Shown here: piece by piece, positions 50,577 through 59,464 of the stretch
Numbering within the stretch: the stretch's first letter is position 1
Layout: every line of letters starts with the position of its first letter
From: an uncultured Christensenellaceae bacterium
GTDB lineage: Bacteria; Bacillota; Clostridia; Christensenellales; Borkfalkiaceae
NCBI GenBank assembly: GCA_910587825.1
Contig: CAJUNJ010000001.1
Span: 181,175-245,174 of the forward strand
Length of the DNA stretch: 64,000 nt
Reading direction: 5' to 3'
Notes under the pieces: model-generated
What the model was told of the DNA's origin: nothing
Seen by the model: only the letters and a program-made list of their open reading frames with translations
Database searches by the model: none
Translations under genes and position numbers: made by a program

Positions 50577-52070
50577 ATGCAGACTGATTACAGAAAACTT
50601 AAAAGCGGAACGGACGTCCGCGGTATAGCCGTGGGCGACAACATTACTTTAACCGACGAAGCCGTACTTTCCATAAGCCGCGCCTTTGTCTGCTGGTTAA
50701 ACATAAAATATAATAGACGGCGTTTTAAAATAGCCGTGGGATGCGACAGCAGAATTTCCGCACGTCGCGTTTTCGATTGCGTTAAGCGTGGCATCACTTC
50801 AAGCGGAAGCGACGTAATATATACCGGTCTTTCCTCCACCCCGTCGATGTTTATACTTCTTAAAAAGTCAAACTTCGGCTGCGACGCTTCGGTTATGATT
50901 ACCGCTTCGCACCTGCCCTACGACAGGAACGGGCTTAAATTTTTTACGCCCGACGGCGGGCTTGACAGCAGCGACATAGACGAAATTCTTGAAATTGCAA
51001 AAAACGGAAAATTTATCGAGGGCGAAGGCGTATGCGAAGAAAAGTCTTTTATGGACGAATATTCGCGAATTCTCGTCGAGAACGTGCGCGAACATTGCGG
51101 AAGCAAAAGGCCGCTTGAAGGCAAAAAAATAATCGTAGACGCGGGCAACGGCGCAGGCGGGTTTTTCGCCGAAAAGGTATTACGGCCCTTGGGCGCGGAC
51201 ACCGACGGAAGCCAGTTTTTACAGCCCGACGGTTATTTCCCCAACCACATACCCAACCCCGAAGACGCGCAGGCGATTGCAAGCCTTTCGAAGGCGGTTA
51301 TAGACAGTAAAGCCGATTTGGGAATTATATTCGACACGGACGTAGACCGCGCGGGAGCGGTTGCTTCCGACGGAAAAGAGATAAACCGCAACAGGCTTAT
51401 AGCGCTGCTTTCGGCAATTCTGCTTAAAGACAGGGCTGGCGTTATAGTTACCGATTCGGTTACGAGCGACGGGCTTGCGGAATTTATCAAAAATCTCGGC
51501 GGCGGTCATCTGAGATATATGCGCGGCTATAAAAACGTAATAGAAAAAAGTAAAGAGTTAAACGCAAAAGGCGTATATTCCCCCATTGCCATCGAAACTT
51601 CCGGACACGCGGCGTTTATGGAGAATTACTTCCTTGACGACGGCGCGTACGTAGTAACGAAATTGCTTATTTGCCTTGCGACGCTGAAAAACGGAGAAAA
51701 GCTTACCGACCTTATAAAGGACTTGCCTGAACCCGCCGAATGCGCGGAAGTGAGAATTACATTCTCCGACGCTGGCAACTTCAAAGCCGACGGCAACAGA
51801 GTTATAGAAGAGCTTAAAACGCTTGCCGGAAACGACGGCAGTTTAAAGCTTGCCGACACCAATTACGAAGGGGCGAGAATAAACTTCGGTAAAGACAACG
51901 GCGACGGCTGGCTTCTGATAAGAATGAGCGTACACGACCCCGTTATGCCCATAAACTTTGAAAGCAACACCGTCGGCGGCAATAAAATTATGGCTGAAAG
52001 GCTGTTGGAAGCGTTGAAGGGTTACAAATTTTTAAACACGGATAATCTGAAAAAGTTTATACAAAATTGA
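50577..52070 (+). CDS. Phosphomannomutase/phosphoglucomutase
   Basis: The 497-residue enzyme of the alpha-D-phosphohexomutase family interconverts sugar 1- and 6-phosphates. The phosphoserine is Ser111 in ITASHLPYDRNGLK, the metal loop is IFDTDVDRAG (Asp253, 255, 257), and the sugar-binding loop is IETSGHAAF. The C-terminal domain 4 is shorter and diverged. There is no Shine-Dalgarno, and the promoter predicts a leaderless mRNA. Transketolase follows 15 bases on, so the two are likely co-transcribed for sugar-phosphate metabolism. Confidence 0.9.
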   Translation: MQTDYRKLKSGTDVRGIAVGDNITLTDEAVLSISRAFVCWLNIKYNRRRFKIAVGCDSRISARRVFDCVKRGITSSGSDVIYTGLSSTPSMFILLKKSNFGCDASVMITASHLPYDRNGLKFFTPDGGLDSSDIDEILEIAKNGKFIEGEGVCEEKSFMDEYSRILVENVREHCGSKRPLEGKKIIVDAGNGAGGFFAEKVLRPLGADTDGSQFLQPDGYFPNHIPNPEDAQAIASLSKAVIDSKADLGIIFDTDVDRAGAVASDGKEINRNRLIALLSAILLKDRAGVIVTDSVTSDGLAEFIKNLGGGHLRYMRGYKNVIEKSKELNAKGVYSPIAIETSGHAAFMENYFLDDGAYVVTKLLICLATLKNGEKLTDLIKDLPEPAECAEVRITFSDAGNFKADGNRVIEELKTLAGNDGSLKLADTNYEGARINFGKDNGDGWLLIRMSVHDPVMPINFESNTVGGNKIMAERLLEALKGYKFLNTDNLKKFIQN

Positions 52071-52085
52071 TTTAAGGAGCATTTT

Positions 52086-54062
52086 ATGTCAGTTGCAAAA
52101 AAGAGCGTTGACGCCGTAAGAATTCTGTCCGCGGAAGCAATACAGCGGGCAAATTCGGGTCACCCCGGTATCTGTATGGGCGCGGCGCCTATAGGTTACG
52201 AACTGTTCGCCGATTTTCTGAATTTCAGTTACAAAAACCCGAAGTGGGACAACCGCGACAGGTTTATACTTTCGGCGGGACACGGTTCTATGCTGTTATA
52301 CTCGCTTTTACACCTCTTCGGCTTTAACGTCACGAAAGAAGATTTAATGAATTTCAGACAGCTTAATTCAAAGACCCCGGGACACCCCGAGTACGGCAAA
52401 ACTGACGGAGTGGAAACTTCGACGGGCCCTCTCGGTCAGGGCATAGGCAACGCGGTCGGTTTTGCCGTGGCGGAAGCGCATCTTGCGGCGATGTTTAACA
52501 GACCCGACTATCCCGTGGTAGACCACTATACCTACGTACTCTGCGGCGACGGCTGTCTTGAAGAGGGATTAAGTTACGAAGCCTGCTCCTTTGCGGGGAC
52601 GCAACAGCTTGGCAAGCTTATTCTTCTTTACGATAAAAACGACATCACAATCGAGGGAAAAATCAATTCCACCTTCTCGGAAGACACCGCAACGCGCTTT
52701 GCGGCGCAGGGCTGGCAGGTAATACGCGTAAACGACGCAAACAATCTTGCAATGCTTAAAGCCGCGCTTACGCGCGCCAAGAGCGATTTGACAAGACCTT
52801 CCATTATCATATGCCAATCTGTAATAGGATACGGTTCTCCGCTGGCCGACTCGGCTGACAGCCACGGCGCGCCTTTGGGCGAAGAAAACCTGCAAAAATC
52901 CAAACAATTTTTAGGATGGACGGAACAACCTTTCTGCGTACCCGCGGACGTTAAAGCGCACTGCCTTAAAATTGCCGAAGATAAACTTGAAAAGGAAAAC
53001 GCCTGGAACGCGTTGTTTAAAAAGTACCAACTCGATTATCCCGAGCTTGCCGAAAGATATAAGAAATTTATGTCCGGCGCAGACCCCGACCTGCTTGATA
53101 TGTCGGATTTGTTCAACTTCAACAACACAGAAGCGACAAGGGCTTCGGGCGGTAAAATTTTAAATATTCTGGCACAGGCAATGCCCAATCTTATGTCGGG
53201 TTCTGCCGACCTTGCGCCTTCCACCAAAACCGAACTTAAAGGCAAAGGATACTTCTCGCCCGATAACAGAGCAGGCTGCAACATTCACTTCGGCATACGC
53301 GAACACGCTATGGCGGCTATTTGCAACGGCATACAGCTTCACGGCGGACTTAAAATCGTATGCTCCACCTTCTTCTCCTTCTCCGACTATATGAAGGGCG
53401 GAATAAGGATGAGCGCACTTATGGATATACCCGTTATTTACGTTATGACGCACGACAGTATAGGCGTCGGCGAAGACGGCCCCACACATCAGCCCGTTGA
53501 ACAGCTTATCTCGCTTAGGGCAATTCCGAATATTAAAGTATTCCGTCCCTGCGACGGTAAAGAAACGGCGGCGGCTTACGCTTCCGCGCTTACGAACAAC
53601 TCCCCCACCGTCATCGTGCTTTCACGGCAGAACCTGCCACAATACCGCACTTCGGGCGTATCGGCTATCACGGGCGGATATATTCTCTCCGACTGCGAAG
53701 GCACACCCGACATAATACTTATAGGCACTGGTTCGGAAGTCGAACTTTGCACGGGCGCGCAGGAAATTCTTGCTGGCGAAGGCATTAAGGCGAGAGTCGT
53801 ATCTATGCCCTGTATGGAAGAATTCGAAAAGCAGACCGATGAATATAAAGAACACGTCCTCCCGTCGTCTGTCAAAGCGAGAGTATGCGTTGAAGCCGCT
53901 TCGCACTTTGCCTGGTACAAATATGCAGGAGACAACGGCGAAATAATAGCTATGCGTTCTTTCGGAACTTCCGCCCCCGCCGACGTACTTTTCAAACACT
54001 TCGGATACACCAAAGAAAACGTTGCCGAAAAAGCCAAGCTTTCACTTTCGAAAGTACGTTAA
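52086..54062 (+). CDS. tkt: Transketolase
   Basis: The 658-residue thiamine-diphosphate enzyme of the pentose phosphate pathway has the cofactor motif beginning GDGCLEEGLSYEA. Active-site His residues are in ANSGHPGICMG and GPLGQGIGNAVG. The pyrimidine domain shows FGIREHAMAAICNGI and THDSIGVGEDGPTHQPVEQL. The C-terminal domain ends in RSFGTSAPADVLFKHFGYT. AAGGAG lies seven bases before the ATG. A strong terminator follows. Confidence 0.97.
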   Translation: MSVAKKSVDAVRILSAEAIQRANSGHPGICMGAAPIGYELFADFLNFSYKNPKWDNRDRFILSAGHGSMLLYSLLHLFGFNVTKEDLMNFRQLNSKTPGHPEYGKTDGVETSTGPLGQGIGNAVGFAVAEAHLAAMFNRPDYPVVDHYTYVLCGDGCLEEGLSYEACSFAGTQQLGKLILLYDKNDITIEGKINSTFSEDTATRFAAQGWQVIRVNDANNLAMLKAALTRAKSDLTRPSIIICQSVIGYGSPLADSADSHGAPLGEENLQKSKQFLGWTEQPFCVPADVKAHCLKIAEDKLEKENAWNALFKKYQLDYPELAERYKKFMSGADPDLLDMSDLFNFNNTEATRASGGKILNILAQAMPNLMSGSADLAPSTKTELKGKGYFSPDNRAGCNIHFGIREHAMAAICNGIQLHGGLKIVCSTFFSFSDYMKGGIRMSALMDIPVIYVMTHDSIGVGEDGPTHQPVEQLISLRAIPNIKVFRPCDGKETAAAYASALTNNSPTVIVLSRQNLPQYRTSGVSAITGGYILSDCEGTPDIILIGTGSEVELCTGAQEILAGEGIKARVVSMPCMEEFEKQTDEYKEHVLPSSVKARVCVEAASHFAWYKYAGDNGEIIAMRSFGTSAPADVLFKHFGYTKENVAEKAKLSLSKVR

Positions 54063-54095
54063 ACAAAATAAAGTAACTAAATAATATAAAAGTAT

Positions 54096-54131
54096 TCCCC
54101 CGCGGGACTTGAATGCAAGTCCCGCGGGGGA
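54096..54131 (+). terminator. Terminator of the mutase-transketolase unit
   Basis: TCCCCCGCGGGACTTG and CAAGTCCCGCGGGGGA form a perfect 16-pair hairpin, followed by TTTGTTTTAT. Confidence 0.9.
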
Positions 54132-54159
54132 TTTGTTTTATCTGTCTATTAAATAGAAA

Positions 54160-54203
54160 TTTAAGGAATTGTTAAAGATTTATGTTTGGGAATGTGCTAT
54201 AAT
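54160..54203 (+). promoter_or_regulatory. Promoter and tandem-repeat operator of the two-component genes
   Basis: TTTAAG (54160) and TTAAAG (54172) lie one helical turn apart and run up to a poor -35 (AAGATT), with TATAAT at 54198-54203. The same arrangement precedes the ABC transporter genes at 56159-56214. This is the layout of an OmpR-family activated promoter. Confidence 0.65.
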
Positions 54204-54220
54204 TGATATAGAGGTGTACC

Positions 54221-54901
54221 ATGAAATATAATTGCCTTATCATAGACGACGAAAAAGTGCTTGCGGACAGCACGGCTGAATACTTTAATCTTTTCGGCGT
54301 TGAAACGAAAGCCGTGTACGGCACGGACGATTGCCGTAAGTTTTTCAAAAATAATACAGCCGAACTCATACTGCTCGATATAAACTTGGGCGACGGAAAC
54401 GGTTTCGATTTATGTAAGGAACTTCGGGAAAAGACGAATATACCCATACTGTTTATTTCCGCACGGACAAGCGACGACGACAAAATAGTCGCTCTCAATA
54501 TCGGCGGTGACGATTACGTTCAAAAGCCCTATTCTCTCGGAGTGTTGCTTGCAAAAGTAAAAGCCGTGTTAAAGCGATACGGACAAGCCGCAACTTGCGA
54601 ATATTCGGACGGATATCTGACGGTCAATTTTGCGGCAAAACAAGTTGGTGTAAATGGCAATGCCGTAAAACTTACCACTCTTGAATTTAAGCTGCTTGCG
54701 TATCTTATAGAAAACAAAGGAAAAGTCATATCGAAAAAGGAACTCTTTGAGAAGGTTTGGGAAGATAAGTTTACGGGCGACGGAACATTGAACGTGCATA
54801 TTAGAAGATTGCGCGAAGCCATAGAAAACAACCCAAACGAGCCGAAATACATTGTTACCGTTTGGGGTGACGGTTACAAATTTACGGGGGGCAACGAATG
54901 A
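54221..54901 (+). CDS. OmpR-family response regulator
   Basis: The 226-residue regulator has a receiver domain with Asp9/Asp10, phosphorylated Asp53 (LLDINL) and Lys102. A winged-helix domain follows (about 130-225) with TTLEFKLLAYLIENKG and the recognition helix TLNVHIRRLREAI. A GAGGTG site precedes the ATG. The stop overlaps the kinase start as ATGA. It probably binds the TTTAAG/TTAAAG repeats in front of its own gene and of the ABC genes. Confidence 0.93.
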   Translation: MKYNCLIIDDEKVLADSTAEYFNLFGVETKAVYGTDDCRKFFKNNTAELILLDINLGDGNGFDLCKELREKTNIPILFISARTSDDDKIVALNIGGDDYVQKPYSLGVLLAKVKAVLKRYGQAATCEYSDGYLTVNFAAKQVGVNGNAVKLTTLEFKLLAYLIENKGKVISKKELFEKVWEDKFTGDGTLNVHIRRLREAIENNPNEPKYIVTVWGDGYKFTGGNE

Positions 54902-56163
54902 AAAAGCAAGCCTTTTTAATCGGTGTTCTTCTCGTACTTATTGCCGAGATTATTACGCTTATTGTCTTTGCAGTAGAAACGCCCAACTTCTCGCAAGATA
55001 CCGTTGCCGTAAACGAAGTTATGCAATCGGTAACGGAAGATTTTAACGATTTGGAACAACATAAAAATACCACCGCTCTCGACTACGTTGTTTTGGATGA
55101 AAACGGCAATCTCCTATACAAAACAAAATTCGGACTTTCCGAAAGCGTGAATGAAGCAATCACGCATAGAGATACGATACTCGATATTACAATTAACGAT
55201 ACCGCAGTCGGCAAGGTCATAATTTTCAACGACGGTGAGCTTTCGTTACAAGCACAAAAGCGGACGGCAATTATCATTTTGTCGGTTGCAATCATTATAA
55301 GCGGCGGAATCTGTATCGGGTACGCCGTCTATATGTACGTTACAATGATAAGACCGTTCCGCAAGCTCAAAGGTTTTGCCGAGCGCATAGCAGGCGGCAA
55401 TCTCGATATTCCGCTTGAAATGGATAAGCGCAATCTTTTCGGCGCATTTACAGAGAGCTTTGATATTATGCGTTCGGAACTTAAAAAAGCCCGCCTTGCC
55501 GAAGCGCAGGCGCAGCAAAGTAAAAAAGAACTCGTTGCAAAACTTTCCCACGATATTAAAACGCCGATTGCAAGTATAAAAGCCGTTTCCGAAGTCGGAC
55601 TTGCGGTAACGAATAATGAGAAAGATAAAGCGAACTACACGCAAATTATAGGTAAAGCCGATCAGATAAATACGCTCGTTACAAATTTGTTTACGGCAAC
55701 GCTTGAAGAATTGCAACAGCTTACCGTTACCCCTACTAATATAGAAAGCAGTAAGGTAAAAACAATGCTTGAAAATGCGGACTATCTGCATAAAGCAACG
55801 ATACCCGATTTACCCGAATGTTTGGTGTATGCCGATAGTTTACGGTTACAGCAGGTATTCGATAATATCTTTGCCAACTCATATAAATATGCAAAGACCG
55901 ACATTGTCGTAACGGCGCAAAAAGCCGACAATTATATCGTTATAGGTATAGAAGATTACGGCGGCGGTGCTTTACCCGAAGAATTGCCTGTATTGAAAGA
56001 AAAATTCAAACGCGGAAGTAATGCAAAAAATACCGAAGGCGCAGGACTTGGCTTGTACATTTCCGACTACTTTATGAAAGAGATGCAGGGCGAATTAAAC
56101 ATTGAAAACGGCGAACACGGCTTAAAAGTAACCGTTACTCTTACTTTAAGCGGAAAGATTTAA
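54898..56163 (+). CDS. Sensor histidine kinase
   Basis: The 421-residue membrane kinase has two membrane segments (about 5-25 and 120-145) that flank an extracytoplasmic sensor of about 90 residues, so it is not of the intramembrane-sensing BceS type. A HAMP linker follows (about 150-200). The phosphorylated His218 is in KLSHDIKTPIASIKA. ATP-binding boxes are NIFANSYKYA, IGIEDYGGGALPEE and GAGLGLYISDYF. It forms an operon with the response regulator. Confidence 0.92.
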   Translation: MKKQAFLIGVLLVLIAEIITLIVFAVETPNFSQDTVAVNEVMQSVTEDFNDLEQHKNTTALDYVVLDENGNLLYKTKFGLSESVNEAITHRDTILDITINDTAVGKVIIFNDGELSLQAQKRTAIIILSVAIIISGGICIGYAVYMYVTMIRPFRKLKGFAERIAGGNLDIPLEMDKRNLFGAFTESFDIMRSELKKARLAEAQAQQSKKELVAKLSHDIKTPIASIKAVSEVGLAVTNNEKDKANYTQIIGKADQINTLVTNLFTATLEELQQLTVTPTNIESSKVKTMLENADYLHKATIPDLPECLVYADSLRLQQVFDNIFANSYKYAKTDIVVTAQKADNYIVIGIEDYGGGALPEELPVLKEKFKRGSNAKNTEGAGLGLYISDYFMKEMQGELNIENGEHGLKVTVTLTLSGKI

Positions 56164-56214
56164 GAAAAATTTAAGAATTTGTTAAAGACATTTAAGAATT
56201 ATAAACTGTACAAT
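56159..56214 (+). promoter_or_regulatory. Promoter and four-repeat operator of the ABC transporter genes
   Basis: TTTAAG-like hexamers begin at 56159, 56170, 56182 and 56191, at roughly one-turn spacing. The first overlaps the kinase stop codon. A weak -35 (AGACAT) and TACAAT (56209-56214) follow. The distance from the first conserved repeat to the -10 is 39 bases, against 38 at the regulator promoter. Confidence 0.65.
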
Positions 56215-56239
56215 GAGCGTGTAAAAAGGAGGTTTTTAT

Positions 56240-57001
56240 ATGCAACAGCAAATTTTATTGAAAACCGAAAAATTATGCAAGACTTTCTCTAACGGAGGTC
56301 AGCAACAGCACGTTCTTAAAAACATTGATTTGAAACTTTATCAGGGCGATTTTACCGTAATAATGGGTGCAAGCGGCGCAGGTAAATCAACGCTTTTATA
56401 CGCCCTTTCGGGAATGGATACTCCCTCTCTCGGCACTATCACTTTCGGCGATAAAATCATATCCGATTTATCGCAGGACGGGCTTGCCGTATTCCGCCGC
56501 GATCACTGCGGATTCGTGTTCCAGCAAATCTATCTTATCGACGGAATGAGCGTTATGGATAACGTGCTTTCCGCAGGACTGCTTGTAAACAAGGATAAAA
56601 AGGCTGTCGTATCACGCGCCAAAGAATTGTTTGCGGCGGTTGATATATCCGAAGAAACGCAAAAGAAATTTCCTACGCAAATATCGGGCGGCGAAACACA
56701 GCGTGTCGGTATCGTCCGTGCGCTTATAAACAGCCCCGAAATACTGTTTGCCGACGAGCCTACCGGCGCACTCAACTCTAAAACCGGACTCGACGTTTTA
56801 GACACGCTCACAAAATTCAACGAACAAGGTCAAAGCGTTGTAATGGTAACGCACGATATGCGTTCCGCACGTCGCGGCAACCGTATTCTCTATTTGAAAG
56901 ACGGAGTAATCTTGGGCGAATGTAATTTAGGCAAATATGCGCACGGCGACACGGCAAGGCATGAAAAATTGTCCGCCTTTTTGAAAGATATGGGGTGGTA
57001 A
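56240..57001 (+). CDS. ABC transporter ATPase (MacB/BceA type)
   Basis: The 253-residue ATPase has Walker A GASGAGKST, signature ISGGETQR, Walker B LFADEPTGALNS and the H-loop VTHDMR. The DEPTGALN stretch marks the MacB/LolD/BceA group that pairs with FtsX-type permeases. AAGGAGG lies before the ATG. It ends one base before the permease start. Context with a two-component system suggests antimicrobial-peptide or envelope-stress defence. Confidence 0.92.
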   Translation: MQQQILLKTEKLCKTFSNGGQQQHVLKNIDLKLYQGDFTVIMGASGAGKSTLLYALSGMDTPSLGTITFGDKIISDLSQDGLAVFRRDHCGFVFQQIYLIDGMSVMDNVLSAGLLVNKDKKAVVSRAKELFAAVDISEETQKKFPTQISGGETQRVGIVRALINSPEILFADEPTGALNSKTGLDVLDTLTKFNEQGQSVVMVTHDMRSARRGNRILYLKDGVILGECNLGKYAHGDTARHEKLSAFLKDMGW

Positions 57002-57002
57002 A

Positions 57003-59345
57003 ATGAGAAAGTTATTTCTTATAGCCCGCTCCAATATGCGCAAAGCCAAAGGACAGACAGTTGCGATCGTCGTGCTGATTTTGCTGGCGGCTATGCTGTT
57101 AAATCTCTGGCTCATGCTGTCTATGGACTATAAAGCCAACTTTGACAGATACCACGATAAGCTCAACGCCGAACACGTTACGCTTGCGGTAGACGATGCC
57201 GACGGAACGGTTTACGGGTTTTTAACCGAAACACTTGCAAAAGACACCGCCGTTAAAGAATACCGTTTAGATAAATGTATGTATATGGTCGGCACGTTCT
57301 CTTATAACGGTGGACAAATGAACGGACAGTTTATATTTATAGATAAGCAAACAGCTCTGTCACGCTCTATCGGCAAAGCCGAAATTGTCGAGGAAGGCAA
57401 ATTCACGAGCGGAGTATATTTGCCCATGCTGTATAAGTCGGACGATTTTTCCGTAGGCAAAACGATTGAAATAACTATCGGAAGCCACCCCGTAACGTAC
57501 ACTGTATGCGGCTTCTTCAACAGTGTAATGATGGGTTCGCATAATTGCGCTTTAACGCAAATTATACTTACGCAGGATCGATACGCCGAACTCGAAGTAT
57601 CGAATTACGCATTTCAAACAACACTGTGCTCAGTGCGTTTGAACGAAAAATCAACTAATCTTACCTATGAAGCCAAGATAAAGGCAATCGTTTCGGAGAA
57701 TTTTCCTAATACGCAAATGGCGAGCAACTGTTACGATATCGTTGCACAATCGCGGTATATTTCGCAAGGAATTTGTTCGGCAATTATGAGCGTTATGGCG
57801 TTTTTTGTACTTTTAATTGCGCTTGTCGTTATCGTATCGAACATAATAAACTATATACAGGTCAGCATTAAAAATTTAGGCGCTCTCAAAGCCGCGGGAT
57901 ATACTTCCGGACAGCTCGTCTTATCTCTCTTGTTGCAATTTTTAGGGCTTACATTTATTGCGGCTCTTGTGGGCGCGGCGCTATCTTACGCGCTTTTCCC
58001 GGCGATAAATATAATGATGATTGCGCAGACGGGAATACCGTATGCAATTCACTTTTTACCGTTGCCCGCGCTTATCTCGCTTATAATATTGGGAGGTACG
58101 GTTGCGCTCTCCGTTTGGTTTTCCGCCCATAGGATAAAAAAGATAGAGCCGATCGTTGCGTTGCGATCGGGCGTGCAAACACACAATTTTAAGAAAAACC
58201 GTGTTCCGCTTGAAAAAACGAAAGCCCCTTTAAATCTTGCGCTTGCGCTCAAAACTACGCTCTCGGGCGTTAAGCATAATATAACGGTTTGTATAACAAT
58301 GCTCGTTCTCTCGCTCGTGGTTGTGTTTTCGGGACTTATGACTGAAAACATAATTGTCGATATGACGCCGTTTCTGAATTTAATCGTCGGAGAAACGGCG
58401 GATAGTGCAATTAACGTACAAACGGAAATAGAGGACGATTTTCTTGAAGTGTTGAATTCTGACAGCCGCACGGAAAAGGTATATTTGTATAATTCTTTGA
58501 ACGTATCGCACGTCGGCGGAGTGGAGCTTATGGCAACGCTGTGCGACGATTTTTCAAAGGTAAATAATCAAAGCGTGGTATTCAAAGGCAGATTCCCGAA
58601 ATACGACAATGAAATTGCAATCGCCGCAAAATACGCAAAAGAGAAAGGCTTTGCAATCGGCAATGAAATAGAAATAACGGCGAACGGCAAAACCGAAAAA
58701 TATCTTATAAGCGGTTTTACGCAAATTACAAACAATCTCGGCAGGGATTGCCTCTTGACAAGACAGGGTTACGAGCGATTGGGAACGTTGCAGAGCGTTA
58801 CTTATTATATCAATCTCGTGGAAGGTACGGATATAGACGCTTTCAATAAAGAAATGAAAGGAAAATTTTCGGATAGCGTAAACGGCGTAATAAACGTTTT
58901 AGCTACGATTGAAGGCGTAGGCAGCGTTTATGTTTCTCTTATGACTATAATCGTAATTGCAATACTGGTGCTTTCGGCGATTATCATAGCGTTTGTGCTG
59001 TATTTGTTGGTGCGCACATTGCTCAATAACAAAAAGCGCGATTACGGTATACTTAAATCGTTGGGTTTTACTACAAAGCAACTCATTTTGCAGACGGCGC
59101 TTTCGTTTATGCCCGCTATTATCCTATCAACTGTTGTCGGCATTATTGTAAGCTGTCTTGTTATCAATCCGCTTATGTCGCTGTTTTTAAGTTCGCTCGG
59201 CATTGTAAAGTGTACGTTTAATATTCCTATCTTGTTCTCTGTATTTGCAGGGTTTGGGCTTATACTTCTATCGTTTGGCATTGCTTGTTTGCTCTCGCTT
59301 AAAATCAAGAGAATAGCGCCCCGCAACTTGCTCGTCGGCGAATAA
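57003..59345 (+). CDS. FtsX-type ABC transporter permease
   Basis: The 780-residue protein has a first membrane helix (about 18-40), an extracellular domain (about 45-255) and three helices (about 260-375). A second long extracellular region (about 445-640) and a last group of three helices (about 640-775) follow. This two-copy FtsX/MacB layout differs from the ten-helix BceB form with its single large loop. It works with the ATPase just upstream as a probable mechanotransmitter or exporter for wall-active compounds. The ligand is unknown. Base use across the kinase and transporter genes is somewhat more A/T-rich than in nearby housekeeping genes. Confidence 0.88.
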   Translation: MRKLFLIARSNMRKAKGQTVAIVVLILLAAMLLNLWLMLSMDYKANFDRYHDKLNAEHVTLAVDDADGTVYGFLTETLAKDTAVKEYRLDKCMYMVGTFSYNGGQMNGQFIFIDKQTALSRSIGKAEIVEEGKFTSGVYLPMLYKSDDFSVGKTIEITIGSHPVTYTVCGFFNSVMMGSHNCALTQIILTQDRYAELEVSNYAFQTTLCSVRLNEKSTNLTYEAKIKAIVSENFPNTQMASNCYDIVAQSRYISQGICSAIMSVMAFFVLLIALVVIVSNIINYIQVSIKNLGALKAAGYTSGQLVLSLLLQFLGLTFIAALVGAALSYALFPAINIMMIAQTGIPYAIHFLPLPALISLIILGGTVALSVWFSAHRIKKIEPIVALRSGVQTHNFKKNRVPLEKTKAPLNLALALKTTLSGVKHNITVCITMLVLSLVVVFSGLMTENIIVDMTPFLNLIVGETADSAINVQTEIEDDFLEVLNSDSRTEKVYLYNSLNVSHVGGVELMATLCDDFSKVNNQSVVFKGRFPKYDNEIAIAAKYAKEKGFAIGNEIEITANGKTEKYLISGFTQITNNLGRDCLLTRQGYERLGTLQSVTYYINLVEGTDIDAFNKEMKGKFSDSVNGVINVLATIEGVGSVYVSLMTIIVIAILVLSAIIIAFVLYLLVRTLLNNKKRDYGILKSLGFTTKQLILQTALSFMPAIILSTVVGIIVSCLVINPLMSLFLSSLGIVKCTFNIPILFSVFAGFGLILLSFGIACLLSLKIKRIAPRNLLVGE

Positions 59346-59393
59346 AGAAATATTTTTATAAGAGAATAAAAACTATTAAGTTAAACATATAAA

Positions 59394-59419
59394 GAGAGTC
59401 GGGCTATTGCTTGACTCTC
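59394..59419. terminator. Hairpin between the convergent permease and activase genes
   Basis: GAGAGTC and GACTCTC pair around a 12-base loop, followed by modest T-rich stretches on both strands. Confidence 0.5.
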
Positions 59420-59464
59420 CTTATTTAGTTATTATAATTTACAAAAAATCAGGTTGCTTATGTC

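Noticed and set aside
54221..59345. Canonical BceRS-BceAB bacitracin module
   Set aside because: The kinase has a roughly 90-residue extracytoplasmic sensor and the permease has two extracellular domains, unlike the loop-less BceS and ten-helix BceB. A related but distinct module fits better.
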